From Bradyrhizobium lupini (lineage in GTDB: Bacteria; Pseudomonadota; Alphaproteobacteria; Rhizobiales; Xanthobacteraceae): 64,000 nt of DNA. Of the stretch, positions 27,829 through 38,068 are shown piece by piece (within the stretch, counting starts at the first letter, position 1; every line of letters begins with the position of its first letter). The stretch covers positions 5,103,001 to 5,167,000 of the forward strand of contig NZ_CP162553.1 in assembly GCF_040939785.1 (NCBI RefSeq), read 5' to 3'. Both the position numbers and the translations under genes were made by a program. Below the pieces are notes generated by a model, which saw only the letters and a program-made list of their open reading frames with translations, did not search any database and was not told the DNA's origin.

Positions 27829-28418
27829 GGCTTATTTCCAGACGGGGGCGAGGGAGCTGGCGGGAGGCCAGGCGCGGCGGGGGGCGTACCACCGGGCGGG
27901 CCATTGGGCAAACCCGGGACCCCCGGGCCAACAGGGCCGGGGAGGCCTGGCACGCGCTGCTGCTTTGACGGCTGTTCGTTGGCATCGGTGAGCTGCACCG
28001 TCCAGGCCCGCTGCTCGCCGGTATCGACCTCGAAATAGCCGGTCCGGTCATAGCCGCGCGCAAGGCAATCCTCGGTGCCGCGGATGGTGAACTCCTTATC
28101 GCGCGAGCACATGAAAGCCTGGCCCGACCATTCGCCGCCGCGGTCATAGTCGATGGCGTAGATGTAATAGAAGCGGGCCACCAGAGTTCCGCGCAGCAGG
28201 GTCTCGCAGGAGCGCGACGAGATGTTCCACCAGCCTTCGGTGGTCCAGCCCTCGGCATCCTTGTAGCCGAGCGCGATGCCGACCCGGCTCGATGTGTTGT
28301 TGCAGAGCCGGAAATCGGCGGAAGCCGGGCTGGCCCAGAGGTACAGCAGGCCAACCACCAGCACCGGGACCAACCGGGCGAGCAGGCGAAGGCGGGAGCG
28401 GGGAGATTCGGCGATCAT
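27825..28418 (-). CDS. DUF1036 domain-containing secreted protein
   Basis: The 197-residue protein has a signal peptide (VLVVGLLYLWASPASA), then the DUF1036 domain (FRLCNNTSSRVGIALGYKDAEGWTTEGWW, with later conserved Cys residues) and a Pro/Gly-rich tail of about 45 residues with collagen-like PGLPGPVGPGVPGLP units. It is probably periplasmic, and the four or so cysteines could form disulfides. The function is unknown. The 4-base overlap with pyk is a common alphaproteobacterial arrangement and implies co-translation. Confidence 0.85.
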   Translation of the reverse strand: MIAESPRSRLRLLARLVPVLVVGLLYLWASPASADFRLCNNTSSRVGIALGYKDAEGWTTEGWWNISSRSCETLLRGTLVARFYYIYAIDYDRGGEWSGQAFMCSRDKEFTIRGTEDCLARGYDRTGYFEVDTGEQRAWTVQLTDANEQPSKQQRVPGLPGPVGPGVPGLPNGPPGGTPPAAPGLPPAPSPPSGNKP

Positions 28419-28595
28419 TGTCGCGGAAGCTATATCAGATCATTGACGATTTGGCGTAGGGCCCAGGAACTGCCTGAAGCCGGCTTCGCGCCCGTTTGCG
28501 CCGCGATATGGCAAAATCTGTGACAGGCCCCACCTGATCTCGTAAGGGTGACCCATCCAGGTCACAGCCAATTCGCAAAGCCGAGGGATCCAGCC

Positions 28596-28898
28596 ATGGC
28601 AATTGACGACAAAACCAGAACGGAACTCGAGGCTGCCGCTTTCCGGCGCCTGGTCGATCATTTGAAGACGCGGACGGACGTCCAGAACATCGACCTGATG
28701 AACCTCGCAGGCTTCTGCCGCAACTGCCTGTCCAACTGGCTCAAGGACGCCGCCGACGCCCAAGGCGTCGCCTTGAGCAAGGATGAGAGCCGGGAAGCCG
28801 TCTATGGCATGCCCTATGAGGCCTGGAAGTCGAAATACCAGGGCGCGGCCACGCCTGAGCAGCTCGATGCCATGAAGAAGGTTCATCCGGGGCACTGA
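28596..28898 (+). CDS. DUF1244 domain-containing protein
   Basis: The 100-residue cytoplasmic protein is a clear DUF1244 member: RRLVDHLKTRTDVQNIDLMNLAGFCRNCLSNWL, then EAVYGMPYEAWKSKYQ. The family is small, helical and of unknown function. The CRNC cysteine pair is conserved in the family and might bind a metal. The ATG at 28596 gives the family-typical N terminus. Confidence 0.88.
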   Translation: MAIDDKTRTELEAAAFRRLVDHLKTRTDVQNIDLMNLAGFCRNCLSNWLKDAADAQGVALSKDESREAVYGMPYEAWKSKYQGAATPEQLDAMKKVHPGH

Positions 28899-29107
28899 AC
28901 GGCCTCGCCGGCAGCCTGATATGCGGTGCCTTTGAGTCGCATCACACAACCGCTTTCTTCGACACGCCGCAGGAAGGTGTGGGCGCGCTGTGGACGAGCG
29001 CGATGCTGCCTTGAACGCGAGAGGTCCGAACCCTAAGGGTCTAACCAGCACGCGCGGTGAGGATGCCGGCGTCACCTCGTTTTGCCAGTTCCATTGGGAG
29101 TACCAAG

Positions 29108-29380
29108 ATGGCCACCTCCGCCGCCGTCCGCGACGACGAGCCCGCGACGAAATTTGCCAAGGACCAGCTCAAGTCCATCATCGAGCGCATCGAGCGGTTG
29201 GAGGAAGAGAAGAAGGCGATCTCCGACGACATCCGCGACGTATTCGCCGAGGCCAAGGGCAACGGCTACGACGTCAAGGCGCTGCGCACCATCGTGCGCA
29301 TGCGCAAGCAGGACCCGAACGAGCGCGCCGAGGCCGAGACGATCCTTGAGACCTACATGCAAGCACTGGGGATGATCTGA
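29108..29380 (+). CDS. gapR: GapR family DNA-binding protein (DUF2312/UPF0335)
   Basis: The 90-residue protein matches GapR, a nucleoid-associated protein that binds overtwisted DNA and supports chromosome replication in alphaproteobacteria. The conserved core is present: [18 protein letters not shown], then [22 protein letters not shown] and ETYMQALG. It is mostly helical, with a coiled coil for dimer formation. I chose the ATG at 29108 because GGGAG lies about 9 bases upstream and the extra upstream residues are unrelated to the family. Confidence 0.9.
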   Translation: MATSAAVRDDEPATKFAKDQLKSIIERIERLEEEKKAISDDIRDVFAEAKGNGYDVKALRTIVRMRKQDPNERAEAETILETYMQALGMI

Positions 29381-29440
29381 GCTATCGGTGTCGTCCTGGC
29401 TTTCGCCAGGGCGACACCATGCCGATCGAAGGAGACCGCG

Positions 29441-29860
29441 GTGACTGCGCCGCCGCTGCCGCGCGAGGTAAGCCGTGCCTACGATGCTTTTCCGGCGTCG
29501 ATCGGCAAGCGGCTGCTTTGGGTACGCGAGCTGATCTTCGCGGCCGCCGCGGCGCATGAAGGCATCGGCCGTCTTACCGAAACGTTGAAATGGGGCGAGC
29601 CTGCTTATCTGACCGAAGAGACCGGCAGTGGCAGCACGATCCGGCTCGGCCGCCTGAAGGACTCCGCGCACGCCGCGATTCTGTTCAACTGCAAGACGAC
29701 GCTGGTCGATACCTTTCGTGAACGCTTTCCCGATCAGTTCGAATATCGGCAGACCAGGGCGTTGCTGTTGCCGGTGTCGGGCAAGCTGCCGAAGCAGGAC
29801 CTATCGGTCTGCCTGTTGCTGGCGTTGACGTATCATCTGGATCGACGGAGGAAGCGTTAG
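29441..29860 (+). CDS. DUF1801 domain-containing protein
   Basis: The 139-residue protein has the YdhG/DUF1801 pattern, LLWVRELIFAAAAAH followed by ETLKWGEPAYL and later AAILFNCKTTLVDTF. The family fold is known but its biochemical role is not established. It starts with GTG, preceded by GGAGA. It is convergent with the DUF882 gene, with only 15 bases between stops. Confidence 0.82.
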   Translation: MTAPPLPREVSRAYDAFPASIGKRLLWVRELIFAAAAAHEGIGRLTETLKWGEPAYLTEETGSGSTIRLGRLKDSAHAAILFNCKTTLVDTFRERFPDQFEYRQTRALLLPVSGKLPKQDLSVCLLLALTYHLDRRRKR

Positions 29861-29875
29861 CGGCGCGCGAAGACG

Positions 29876-31509
29876 TCAGCGCAGCGAAGCCGTCCGTACG
29901 ACGAAGGACGTCGTCTCGAGTTTGGCGGTGGCGGTGCCCGAGAAACTGTCGCAGGACAGGCCCTGCATCGGATCGTCGGCAAAACCCATGGCGATCACGG
30001 ACTGCGGCTTGACGAAGTAGGCGCGCATTGCGGCGGTGTCGAGCTCGCCCATCAGCGTGACCGACATCGCGCGGCTGGCGCTCGGCGACAGCATCACGAT
30101 CTTGAGCCAGATGCTTTCGCCCTTGGCTGCGGAGAGCCGGGTCGCGGTTGCGACCATGCCGTCGATGCGCTTGCCGACCACCGTGTTGATCTCGGTCGCG
30201 GGCGCAACGTTGCGCGATGCGGCGGCGGGACGGGCGGAGCGCGGGATCGGCGCAGAGGCGGCGACGACATTGGCGCGGTCGACCGGGGAGGCGGACGCCG
30301 GCGCGTAGGCCAGCGCCTGATAGGCGGCGCTGGACACGCTCGCGGTCGGCTGCGGATCGGTGGCGGCGGCAAGCGCCTGCCGTGCCTTCAGCGCAGCAAT
30401 TTGGGCCGGCGTCGCCTGCTGCGGCGCAGTCGGGGTATCCCAGAAGCCGCGGGCATTGATGATGTCGGCGGGGGTCTCGGGCTTGGCGTCAGCAGATTTG
30501 CCGGCGGCCGGCTTGTCAGCCACGGGGGCCGGCTTCGGCTTGGCAAGCGCGACGATCTGCGCATCGGCCGAGGCGAGCTGGATCGTCGCCGCGACTGACG
30601 GCTTGGCGCGCGGCGTCGGCACCGGATCGGCCGGCTTGGTCGCGGCGGCGACCACGGTCGGCGCGACAGTCTTCGCGGACGGGGCGGGCGCGCCCTCGTC
30701 ATCCTCGTCGTTGCTCGCCGCGGCCGGAGCCGACTTGCCCTTGAACAGGGCGGCAAAGAAATTCGACTTGCTGCCGGAATCCTCGCCGCTGCCGCGCCGC
30801 TCGATCTCTGCCTTGGCGAGCTCATAACCCTTCAACGGCGTGCCGTCGGTCGGGAGGTGGACGGTGCGTCCGTCCGGGAAGACCCGGGCGAGCTGGTCAT
30901 GCGTCATGCGCGGCCAGTGCCGGATGCTGCCGGTGTCGAGATGTACGAACGGCGAGCCGGAGGTCGGGTAGAAGCCGACGCCGCCGCGCTGGAGGCGCAG
31001 GCCGGCGAAGCGGATCTGCTCCAGCGGCACGTTCGGGATGTAGAAGTCCATCGCATGCCCCAGCATGTGCTGGCTGAAGCGCGCCACGCCGGAGGAGCGG
31101 CGGCGGAGCATGGAGTTGGTCGCGGGCGAGCGGTAGGCGGAGATGATCTGGATCGGCTGCTTGCCGTCGACGTCGCGGTAGACTTCCCAGAGGATGTCGA
31201 AGAGGTGACGGTCCATGACCGTCTCGTCCTGGCTGCGCCAGTCGCGCAGGAAGTGGTTGAGCTGCTTCAGCGCCGCTTCGTCGTAGCGTCCGTCGCGCTT
31301 GAAGGTGACGGTGAGGTCTTCGCCGGAATGGGTGTGGTGGAAGGAGAGCGTCTTGGTCTCGTTGAGCGCGGCGGCGTTGTGAACTGAACCCGCGGCAGCA
31401 AGCAGCAATACGGCAGCGAGGCCGATCTGGATCCGGCCTTCACTCCCGCATGGGACAACGACAGCACAGCGAATTGGCGTGCGATTCCAGTCAGCACGTT
31501 AGAGCCCAC
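29876..31509 (-). CDS. DUF882 (YcbK-like, peptidase M15 family) protein, N-terminal frameshift
   Basis: The DUF882 domain lies just after a signal or anchor region: LSFHHTHSGEDLTVTF, QIISAYRSPATNSMLRRRS, SQHMLGHAMDFYIP and FVHLDTGS, which contain the zinc-ligand His and Asp residues of M15 peptidases acting on peptidoglycan. A long Ala/Pro/Lys-rich linker and a C-terminal domain of about 100 residues follow. Read in one frame the protein can start only at a TTG at 31408. Upstream, another frame from GTG 31509 gives VLTGIARQFAVLSLSHAGVK, and adding one G near 31434 joins it to GRIQIGLAAVLLLAAAG. The corrected protein has about 544 residues. Confidence 0.78.
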
Positions 31510-31785
31510 CCAGTCGACGAGCGTTCAAAATGGACTCTCCCGCTAACCCCGTTAGCGCGCGAAAGAGGATGAACGCTTTGTTAAAGCGAGAAGGTTAATT
31601 CGAGGTTGACCTTCCCGCCCCCAAACCAAGTCAGATCGCGAACCTAACCGGGTGAGTGTGGCAAAAAAAACGCCCGCTGCCTGAGGTCAGGTGGAGAATG
31701 GTTAACGTTAAGCGACCCCATCCAGAGGATGAGGTCGCTGATTTTACTGCAGAATTTCAGGAAATCAGGCGCCGGGCGGCCTGGC

Positions 31786-33967
31786 TCAGCGGGTGAATAC
31801 CCGCTGCTGCTGCGGCCGGCGGCCGACCGGGGCCGGCGGCGGGGTGGGCGCTCCGAACAGCCGCTCGAAGAAATTCGGCCCGGACGAGCCGCCGTTGTTG
31901 GCCGCCAACACCCCGTTCGGCAGTGTCGTCGCCGGGCGTGAATAGCTCGGCTGGGAGTGCGCGACGACGTTCTCGAGATCCTTGCCGCGACCGTTCTTCA
32001 GGATGTTGATCATGGTCGCGTCGCGGCCATAGACGTCCTTGCGGAATTGCAGCTTGCCGCCATCGTCCACGAATGCGGTCTGATAGGTGATGTTGACCGG
32101 GATCGGGGTCGGGAATTTCAGGTCGATCTCGCTCTTGCCGTACATGCTGCGGATGCGTTCCGGCGTGTACTTCTCGTTCGGCATCGCGATGTTGAGCAGG
32201 ACCGAGGCGTACTGATCCGGGTTCTGCACGCGCATGCAGCCGTGGCTGAAGGCGCGTTCGTCCCGGGCGAACAGGTTCTTGTCCGGCGTGTCGTGCTGAT
32301 AGACCAGGAACTTGTTGGGGAAATTGAAGCGGATGCGGCCGAGCGCGTTGGCTTCACCGGGCGGCTGCGAGATGTGCACCGAACCATCGCGGTTCTGTTC
32401 GAGCTTGAGGCCCATGCGCTGGAGCACTGTCGGGTCCTGCTGAAGCGCCGGCAGATATTCGTTGTAGACGATCGACGGCGGCACGTTCCAGGTCGGATTG
32501 ACCGTGATGTACTTCATCGTCTCGGTGAGCAGCGGGGTCGCATGCGTGCCGGGCTTGCCGGTGACGACGCGGGTGGTCCAGACCTGTTGGCCGCGCTGCA
32601 TCACCTTCAACGTGTAGTCGGGAATGTTGAGGATGACATAGGCATCGCCCAGCGAGGGCGCGCCCAGGTCGCGCGGCAGCCAGCGCCAGCGCTCCATGTT
32701 CACCAGCACCACGTCGATCTGCTTGTCGCGCTTCGGGGCGTTGATCGCCCTCACCGTCTTGTCGTCGAGGATGCCGGTCGCCTTGAGCTCGGCGCTGTTC
32801 TGGAATTTGCGCACGGCTTCGGCGACCGCCGCGTCATAGCGGGTGTCGCTGGCGTTCTCGGTGATGCCGAGCTTGGCGCGCAGCTGCGGCACGCGCGGAT
32901 CTTCAACGACGATTTCAGCCTGCTTCTTGCCGGCCGGGGTGTATTTCAGTGCCGGACCATCGGCGATCTCGATCACCGGGCCGTTGCCCTGGCCGCGGAG
33001 CTCCGCGAGCTTCGCCTTCAGCTCCTTGTAAAGTTTTTGCGGCGGATTGTAGCTGTCGAGCGCCGCGGAGGCGTCCGCCGCGGTCGTGACCTTGGCGAGC
33101 ACCTCGTTCGGATCGACCGGATGCTCGGGATAGAGGATGTCGCCGCTGACCTGCGACCAGTGCATGCGGCCGCTCTGGGCCTGGCGCGCATAGTCGAACA
33201 TGCTGGCGGTGAGCTTGAGCTCGGCATCGGCGAGCGTATCGGGTGTCGTGGCGGCCGCGAAGTCCGGCACCGGGTAATCGGCGGGATTGAGACCGTCGGA
33301 CGCCGCGTCCTTCAGCCGTGCGATCACGCCCTTGGCCGCAGCGGTCAGGCTGCCGCCCTGGCTCCAGACCGGCGCGAAGTCGCGTGCACCGTAGAACTTC
33401 TCGATCGCAGCGCGTTCGTTCTTACGGTCGAGATAGCGCGAGGCCTTTGCGCCAATGATGTCCTTGAGCTTGTCGGCGACCGGCTGGTCGGCCGCGGGAA
33501 CGTTGCTCGCGGCCCTCACCGGCTCCGAGGCCGGAGCCGCAGCGGTGGCGGGCGCGGCCGGCGTTGGGATCGCCGTGTCGGCCTTGGCAGGTTCGGTCTT
33601 GGCAGGTTCAGTCTTCGCCGTCTCGCTCTTCGTCGCCTCGGCGGCGGGCGTGGTGGCGACGTCGGAAGGCTTGGTCTCGACCTTGTCCGGCGCGGGGGCG
33701 GATTCGGCCTTCAGGGGTTCCTTGGCGGGCTCCTTAGCAGGGTCCACCACCGTGGCGGTGGTGTCGAGCTTGATGTCTGATGCGGTCGGGGGCGGGACGT
33801 TTGCGGGTTCGGGGGCGCGGGATGGCGGCTTCGATCGCGAGCTCGGCAGCGCTGCTGTGCGCCTGATCCTGCGCCAGGGCTGAGCTGGCCGATACCGTGA
33901 GGAAGGTCGCCGCGACCGTGATCAAGACACGGTCAAAGCCTGCACGGTGGTTCAAACAGTCACGCAT
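31786..33967 (-). CDS. L,D-transpeptidase (YcbB/YkuD type), N-terminal frameshift
   Basis: This periplasmic enzyme cross-links peptidoglycan. It has a low-complexity Ala/Pro/Lys-rich N-terminal part, a scaffold region (VWSQGG, DGLNPADYP), a peptidoglycan-binding domain (DTRYDAAVAEAVRKFQ), and a YkuD domain with the catalytic SHGCMRVQNP plus the upstream His in VYQHDTP. The uninterrupted frame begins at 33750 without a signal peptide. A start at 33967 in another frame gives a good signal peptide (VLITVAATFLTVSASSALAQ). Removing one base near 33850 joins them through PANVPPPTASDIKLDTTATV, giving about 726 residues. Confidence 0.85.
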
Positions 33968-34329
33968 TGTGTCGCACCCCTCGGGTGAACTGTCCCCCGT
34001 GGAACAGCTTCGTTATCGCCTATTGAGCTTCGGCTAAACCGCGCCGGCCTCTCGAAAGTTGCACGCCTGCACGCAACGATTCCTACGCAGACGAATCTTA
34101 CGCGGACGATATACAGGCCCCGATTTCGCAGCCAGCGCTACCCGGGACAACTCACGACAAACTGACTTCAAGCACGCCTCTTGGCAACGGATTGTGCGCT
34201 TCTGCCACGCGCTTTTCCCTGTGTCTGTCACTTCCAAGTCACGGTTCAAATCGCAGTCGAATTCCGTCGTCATACGAACGGCTTACAGTCGTATCGCTCC
34301 GCCCGGACGAACCGCCGTTCGCGTCCGGC
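33968..34329. other. Intergenic region upstream of the L,D-transpeptidase gene
   Basis: These 362 bases lie between the stop of the sigma-54 regulator gene (34330) and the signal-peptide start of the transpeptidase gene. I see no supported gene, terminator hairpin or RNA. Base composition is slightly more AT-rich than its surroundings, consistent with a promoter region. Confidence 0.35.
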
Positions 34330-35823
34330 TCAGTGCGTCTCCTCACCGCTTTTGCCGCCATGGCCGGGAACTCCGGCTTCATCGAGTTTGCGGTAGAGGG
34401 TGGACCGGCCGATTTTGAGGCGGCGGGCGACCTCCGACATCTGCCCGCGGTAATGCGAGATCGCGAAACGGATGATCTCGTTCTCAATGTCTTCCAGCGG
34501 CCGGACGTCGCCGGTCGCGGTCAGCATTGAGAGGGCACCCGCCATGGGCAGCGGCGCGATCGGTATTTCATTACCTGACACCACGGAGGGGGCCGCGATC
34601 GGCTCCAGCATCAGCGGCGCGGTCGGAATGTCTGTTCCCGGATGCGGCTGCGAGGCGATCAGAGGGAAGTCGTCGAGGCCAAGCTGGTCGCCCTCGCTCA
34701 TCACCACGGCGCGATAGACCGCGTTTTCGAGCTGGCGAATGTTGCCGGGCCAATCGAGCTGGGCAAGGTGCGCAACGGCCTCGCCGCTGATGCCGGTGAT
34801 GGGGCGGTTCTCCTCGGCGGCAAAGCGCGCCAGGAAATGCCTGAGCAGATGCGGAATGTCCTCGCGCCGGGCGCGCAGCGATGGGATCGTCAGCGGCAGC
34901 ACGTGCAGGCGATAGAACAAGTCTTCCCGGAAGTGGCCCTGCTTGACCCGCTCGAGCAGCCTGCGGTTGGTCGCCGAGATGATGCGGACGTCGACCTTCA
35001 CGGGTTTGCGGCCGCCGACCGCCTCGACCGCGCCTTCCTGGAGCGCGCGAAGCAGCTTGACCTGCGCGCTCAGCGGCAGCTCGCTGACCTCGTCCAGGAA
35101 CAGCGTGCCGCCATGAGCTTCGACGAACTTGCCGGTGTGGCGTTCGGTGGCGCCGGTGAAGGCACCCTTCTCGTGACCGAACAGAATGGATTCGACGAGG
35201 TTGTCGGGGATCGCGCCGCAATTGACCGCGACGAACGGCTTGGCCTTGCGCTCGCCGCTGCCATGAATGGCACGCGCGAACATCTCCTTGCCGACGCCGG
35301 ACTCGCCCTCGATCAGCACCGGGATCGAGGAGTTTGTTGCTTTCTGCGCCGCGCGCATCACGCCCGCCATCGCCTCGGCGCGTGTGATGATGTCGGAGAA
35401 GGTCAGCCGGCCTTCGCGGCTGTGACGGATGCGCTGCAGTTCGCCCTTGAGCGCGGACGAATTGAGCGCGTTGCGAAGCGAGACCTGGAGCCGCTCCAGG
35501 CCGACCGGCTTGACCACGAAGTCGGCCGCACCCGCGCGCATCGCCGAGATCACATTGTCGATGCCGCCATGGGCCGTCTGCACGATGACGGGGATGCTGA
35601 GACCCGCTTCGCGGATTTTCGCCAGCACGCCCATGCCGTCGAGGCCGGGCATCACGAGATCGAGGATGACGCCGTCGATGGCCGCGTCGGGGGCGGTGAG
35701 GGCGGCGATCGCCGCATCGCCGGAGTCCACCACGATCGTCTCATAGCCGCATTTCTGCACCATGTTTTCGACCAGCCGGCGGGCTACAGCGTCGTCGTCG
35801 GCGATCAAAATACTGGCAGCCAT
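34330..35823 (-). CDS. Sigma-54-dependent response regulator, NtrC family
   Basis: The 497-residue protein has a receiver domain with phospho-acceptor Asp55 (GVILDLVMPG), an AAA+ sigma-54 activator domain with Walker A GESGVGKE (173-180), an intact GAFTGA loop (220-225), Walker B GGTLFLDEV, and a C-terminal Fis-type helix-turn-helix (MSEVARRLKIGRSTLYRKLDE). It should activate RpoN-dependent promoters when phosphorylated. No sensor kinase gene is beside it, so its partner is encoded elsewhere. It is divergent from the M3 peptidase gene across 127 bases. Confidence 0.95.
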   Translation of the reverse strand: MAASILIADDDAVARRLVENMVQKCGYETIVVDSGDAAIAALTAPDAAIDGVILDLVMPGLDGMGVLAKIREAGLSIPVIVQTAHGGIDNVISAMRAGAADFVVKPVGLERLQVSLRNALNSSALKGELQRIRHSREGRLTFSDIITRAEAMAGVMRAAQKATNSSIPVLIEGESGVGKEMFARAIHGSGERKAKPFVAVNCGAIPDNLVESILFGHEKGAFTGATERHTGKFVEAHGGTLFLDEVSELPLSAQVKLLRALQEGAVEAVGGRKPVKVDVRIISATNRRLLERVKQGHFREDLFYRLHVLPLTIPSLRARREDIPHLLRHFLARFAAEENRPITGISGEAVAHLAQLDWPGNIRQLENAVYRAVVMSEGDQLGLDDFPLIASQPHPGTDIPTAPLMLEPIAAPSVVSGNEIPIAPLPMAGALSMLTATGDVRPLEDIENEIIRFAISHYRGQMSEVARRLKIGRSTLYRKLDEAGVPGHGGKSGEETH

Positions 35824-35950
35824 GGTGTTCCCCGCACGCTACTACTATCTGTCTCGAATCGGGGCACTCTGGCCGAAGCCGATTAACGCACTGTTAAATC
35901 CTGATGCCCCCGCCCGCCGTCGCGATTGTTGAACACAGGTTTCCCACACA

Positions 35951-37858
35951 ATGAATTCGAGCTCCAAGCTTGCACTCAAAAAGTCTGCTCTCAAAAAGTC
36001 TGCTCTCCGCAAACCAGGCACCAAGCAATCGGTCATCAAGGCAAAGTCCTCCAGACCTTCACCCGCAAAGCCTGCGAGCAAGACCGGCAAGCTTCCGGAG
36101 TGGAACCTCGCCGACCTCTATTCCGGGATCGATGCGCCGGAAGTGGCGCGCGATCTCGCAAAGATGGATGCCGATTGCGTCGCGTTCGAGACGGACTACA
36201 AGGGCAAGCTCGCAACAGGAACAGCAAAGGAAGATGGCGGAAAATGGCTCGCAGAAGCCGTGCGACGCTATGAGGCGATCGACGACCTCGCCGGCCGGCT
36301 CGGCTCGTACGCTGGCCTCGTTCATGCCGGCGACAGCGTGGACCCCAAGATTTCAAAGTTTTACGGCGACGTTTCCGAGCGCCTGACGGCGGCATCGACG
36401 CATCTGCTGTTCTTCGCGCTCGAGCTCAACCGGATCGATGACGATATTTTGAACCGCGCGATGCAGGCCACCGAGCTCGCGCACTACCGTCCCTGGATCG
36501 AGGATCTACGCAAGGAGAAACCGTACCAGCTCGAGGACAAGCTCGAGCAGCTCTTCCTGGAGAAGGCGCAGACCGGCTATTCCGCCTTCAATCGGCTGTT
36601 CGACCAGACCATTTCGAGCCTGCGCTTCAAGGTCGGGCCCAAGGAGCTCGCGATCGAGCCGACGCTCAATCTGTTGCAGGACCGCGACGGCGCCAAGCGC
36701 AAGGCCGCGGCAGAGGCGCTCGCAAAGACCTTCAAGGCCAATGAGCGCACCTTTGCGCTGATCACCAACACTTTGGCCAAAGACAAGGACATCTCCGATA
36801 GCTGGCGCGGCTTCAAGGACGTCGCAGATTCCCGGCACCTGAACAACCGCGTCGAGCGCGAGGTGGTGGATGCGCTGGTCGCCTCGGTGCGCGCAGCCTA
36901 TCCAAAATTGTCGCATCGCTACTACGCGCTGAAGGCACGCTGGTTCGGCAGGAAGCGCCTGGCCTATTGGGACCGCAACGCGCCGCTGCCTTTTGCTGCG
37001 ACCGACGTGATCGGCTGGGGCGATGCGAGAAACATGGTGCTCTCCGCCTATCGCGGCTTCTCGCCCAAGATGGCTGATATCGCCGAGCGCTTCTTTGCCG
37101 ACCGCTGGATCGACGCGCCGGTACGTCCGGGCAAGGCGCCGGGGGCCTTCTCGCATCCGACCACGCCGTCCGCGCACCCCTACGTGCTGATGAACTACCA
37201 GGGCAAGCCGCGCGACGTGATGACGCTCGCCCATGAGCTCGGCCATGGCGTGCATCAGGTGCTGGCGGCCAGGAACGGCGCGTTGATGGCGCCGACGCCG
37301 CTGACGCTGGCGGAGACCGCGAGCGTGTTCGGCGAGATGCTGACCTTCCGGCGGCTGCTGGCGCAGACCAGGAGCGCAAGGCAGCGCCAGGCGCTGCTCG
37401 CCGGCAAGGTCGAGGACATGATCAACACCGTGGTGCGGCAGATCGCGTTCTATTCCTTCGAGCGCGCGGTCCACACCGAACGCAAGAACGGCGAGCTCAC
37501 CGCGACGCGGCTCGGCGAGATCTGGCTCTCGGTGCAGGGCGAGAGCCTTGGTCCGGCAATCGAGATCAAAGCGGGCTACGAGAACTACTGGATGTACATC
37601 CCGCACTTCATCCATTCGCCGTTCTACGTCTACGCCTATGCATTCGGCGATTGTCTCGTGAACTCGCTCTACGCCGTCTACGAGAACGCGGCCGAAGGCT
37701 TTGCCGAGCGCTATCTCGACATGCTCGCCGCCGGCGGCACCAAGCATTATTCCGAACTGCTGCGGCCGTTCGGGCTCGATGCCAAGGATCCAAAGTTCTG
37801 GGACGGCGGCCTGAGCGTCATCGCCGGCATGATCGACGAACTGGAAGCGATGGGCTGA
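35951..37858 (+). CDS. pepF: M3 family oligoendopeptidase (PepF-like)
   Basis: The 635-residue zinc metallopeptidase has the active-site motif HELGH at 428-432, with the third ligand Glu in ETASVFGEML downstream. It degrades short cytoplasmic peptides. The N terminus is unusual: about 45 residues rich in Lys, Ser and Ala (KLALKKSALKKSALRK) precede the family region that begins near WNLADLYSGID. Part of that tail is encoded by a 15-base tandem repeat. It could be a disordered extension or a start chosen too far upstream, although I see no better ATG in frame near the domain. Confidence 0.9.
   Translation: MNSSSKLALKKSALKKSALRKPGTKQSVIKAKSSRPSPAKPASKTGKLPEWNLADLYSGIDAPEVARDLAKMDADCVAFETDYKGKLATGTAKEDGGKWLAEAVRRYEAIDDLAGRLGSYAGLVHAGDSVDPKISKFYGDVSERLTAASTHLLFFALELNRIDDDILNRAMQATELAHYRPWIEDLRKEKPYQLEDKLEQLFLEKAQTGYSAFNRLFDQTISSLRFKVGPKELAIEPTLNLLQDRDGAKRKAAAEALAKTFKANERTFALITNTLAKDKDISDSWRGFKDVADSRHLNNRVEREVVDALVASVRAAYPKLSHRYYALKARWFGRKRLAYWDRNAPLPFAATDVIGWGDARNMVLSAYRGFSPKMADIAERFFADRWIDAPVRPGKAPGAFSHPTTPSAHPYVLMNYQGKPRDVMTLAHELGHGVHQVLAARNGALMAPTPLTLAETASVFGEMLTFRRLLAQTRSARQRQALLAGKVEDMINTVVRQIAFYSFERAVHTERKNGELTATRLGEIWLSVQGESLGPAIEIKAGYENYWMYIPHFIHSPFYVYAYAFGDCLVNSLYAVYENAAEGFAERYLDMLAAGGTKHYSELLRPFGLDAKDPKFWDGGLSVIAGMIDELEAMG
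35976..36005 (+). repeat. Two-copy 15-base tandem repeat in the pepF 5' end
   Basis: CTCAAAAAGTCTGCT occurs twice in direct succession (35976-35990 and 35991-36005). It encodes two copies of LKKSA in the basic N-terminal tail of the M3 peptidase. Such a perfect repeat can change copy number by slippage without breaking the frame. Confidence 0.85.
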
Positions 37859-37911
37859 GCCGAACCGCCTTCAGCGCTGCAGCGAGCAGGTCGGGTCGGC
37901 CGTCCGAGTGT

Positions 37912-37931
37912 CCCGTTGTTCCGACAACGGG
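37912..37931. terminator. Hairpin after pepF, possible terminator
   Basis: CCCGTTGT (37912-37919), a TCCG loop and ACAACGGG (37924-37931) form a perfect 8-bp stem 53 bases after the pepF stop. No T-tract follows, so intrinsic termination is uncertain. Confidence 0.45.
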
Positions 37932-38068
37932 GGAGGCGGGTTGTAAAGATCCCGCCATGCACATTGAACGTTTGTGCCCGGGACCGGACTAATTCTTGCA
38001 GGCGGGTTCGACCTGCAATGCAATCTGTGATCGTTGATCGTCGCGTGTGCTCGGCCAGGGAGGCGAAC

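Noticed and set aside
26347..28038. Open frame of 563 codons antisense to pyk
   Set aside because: Pyruvate kinase motifs are complete on the minus strand. The plus-strand product has no family features.
31957..33780. Open frame of 607 codons antisense to the L,D-transpeptidase gene
   Set aside because: The minus strand encodes an intact SHGCMRV active site and a peptidoglycan-binding domain. The plus-strand translation is low-complexity and Arg/Val-rich.
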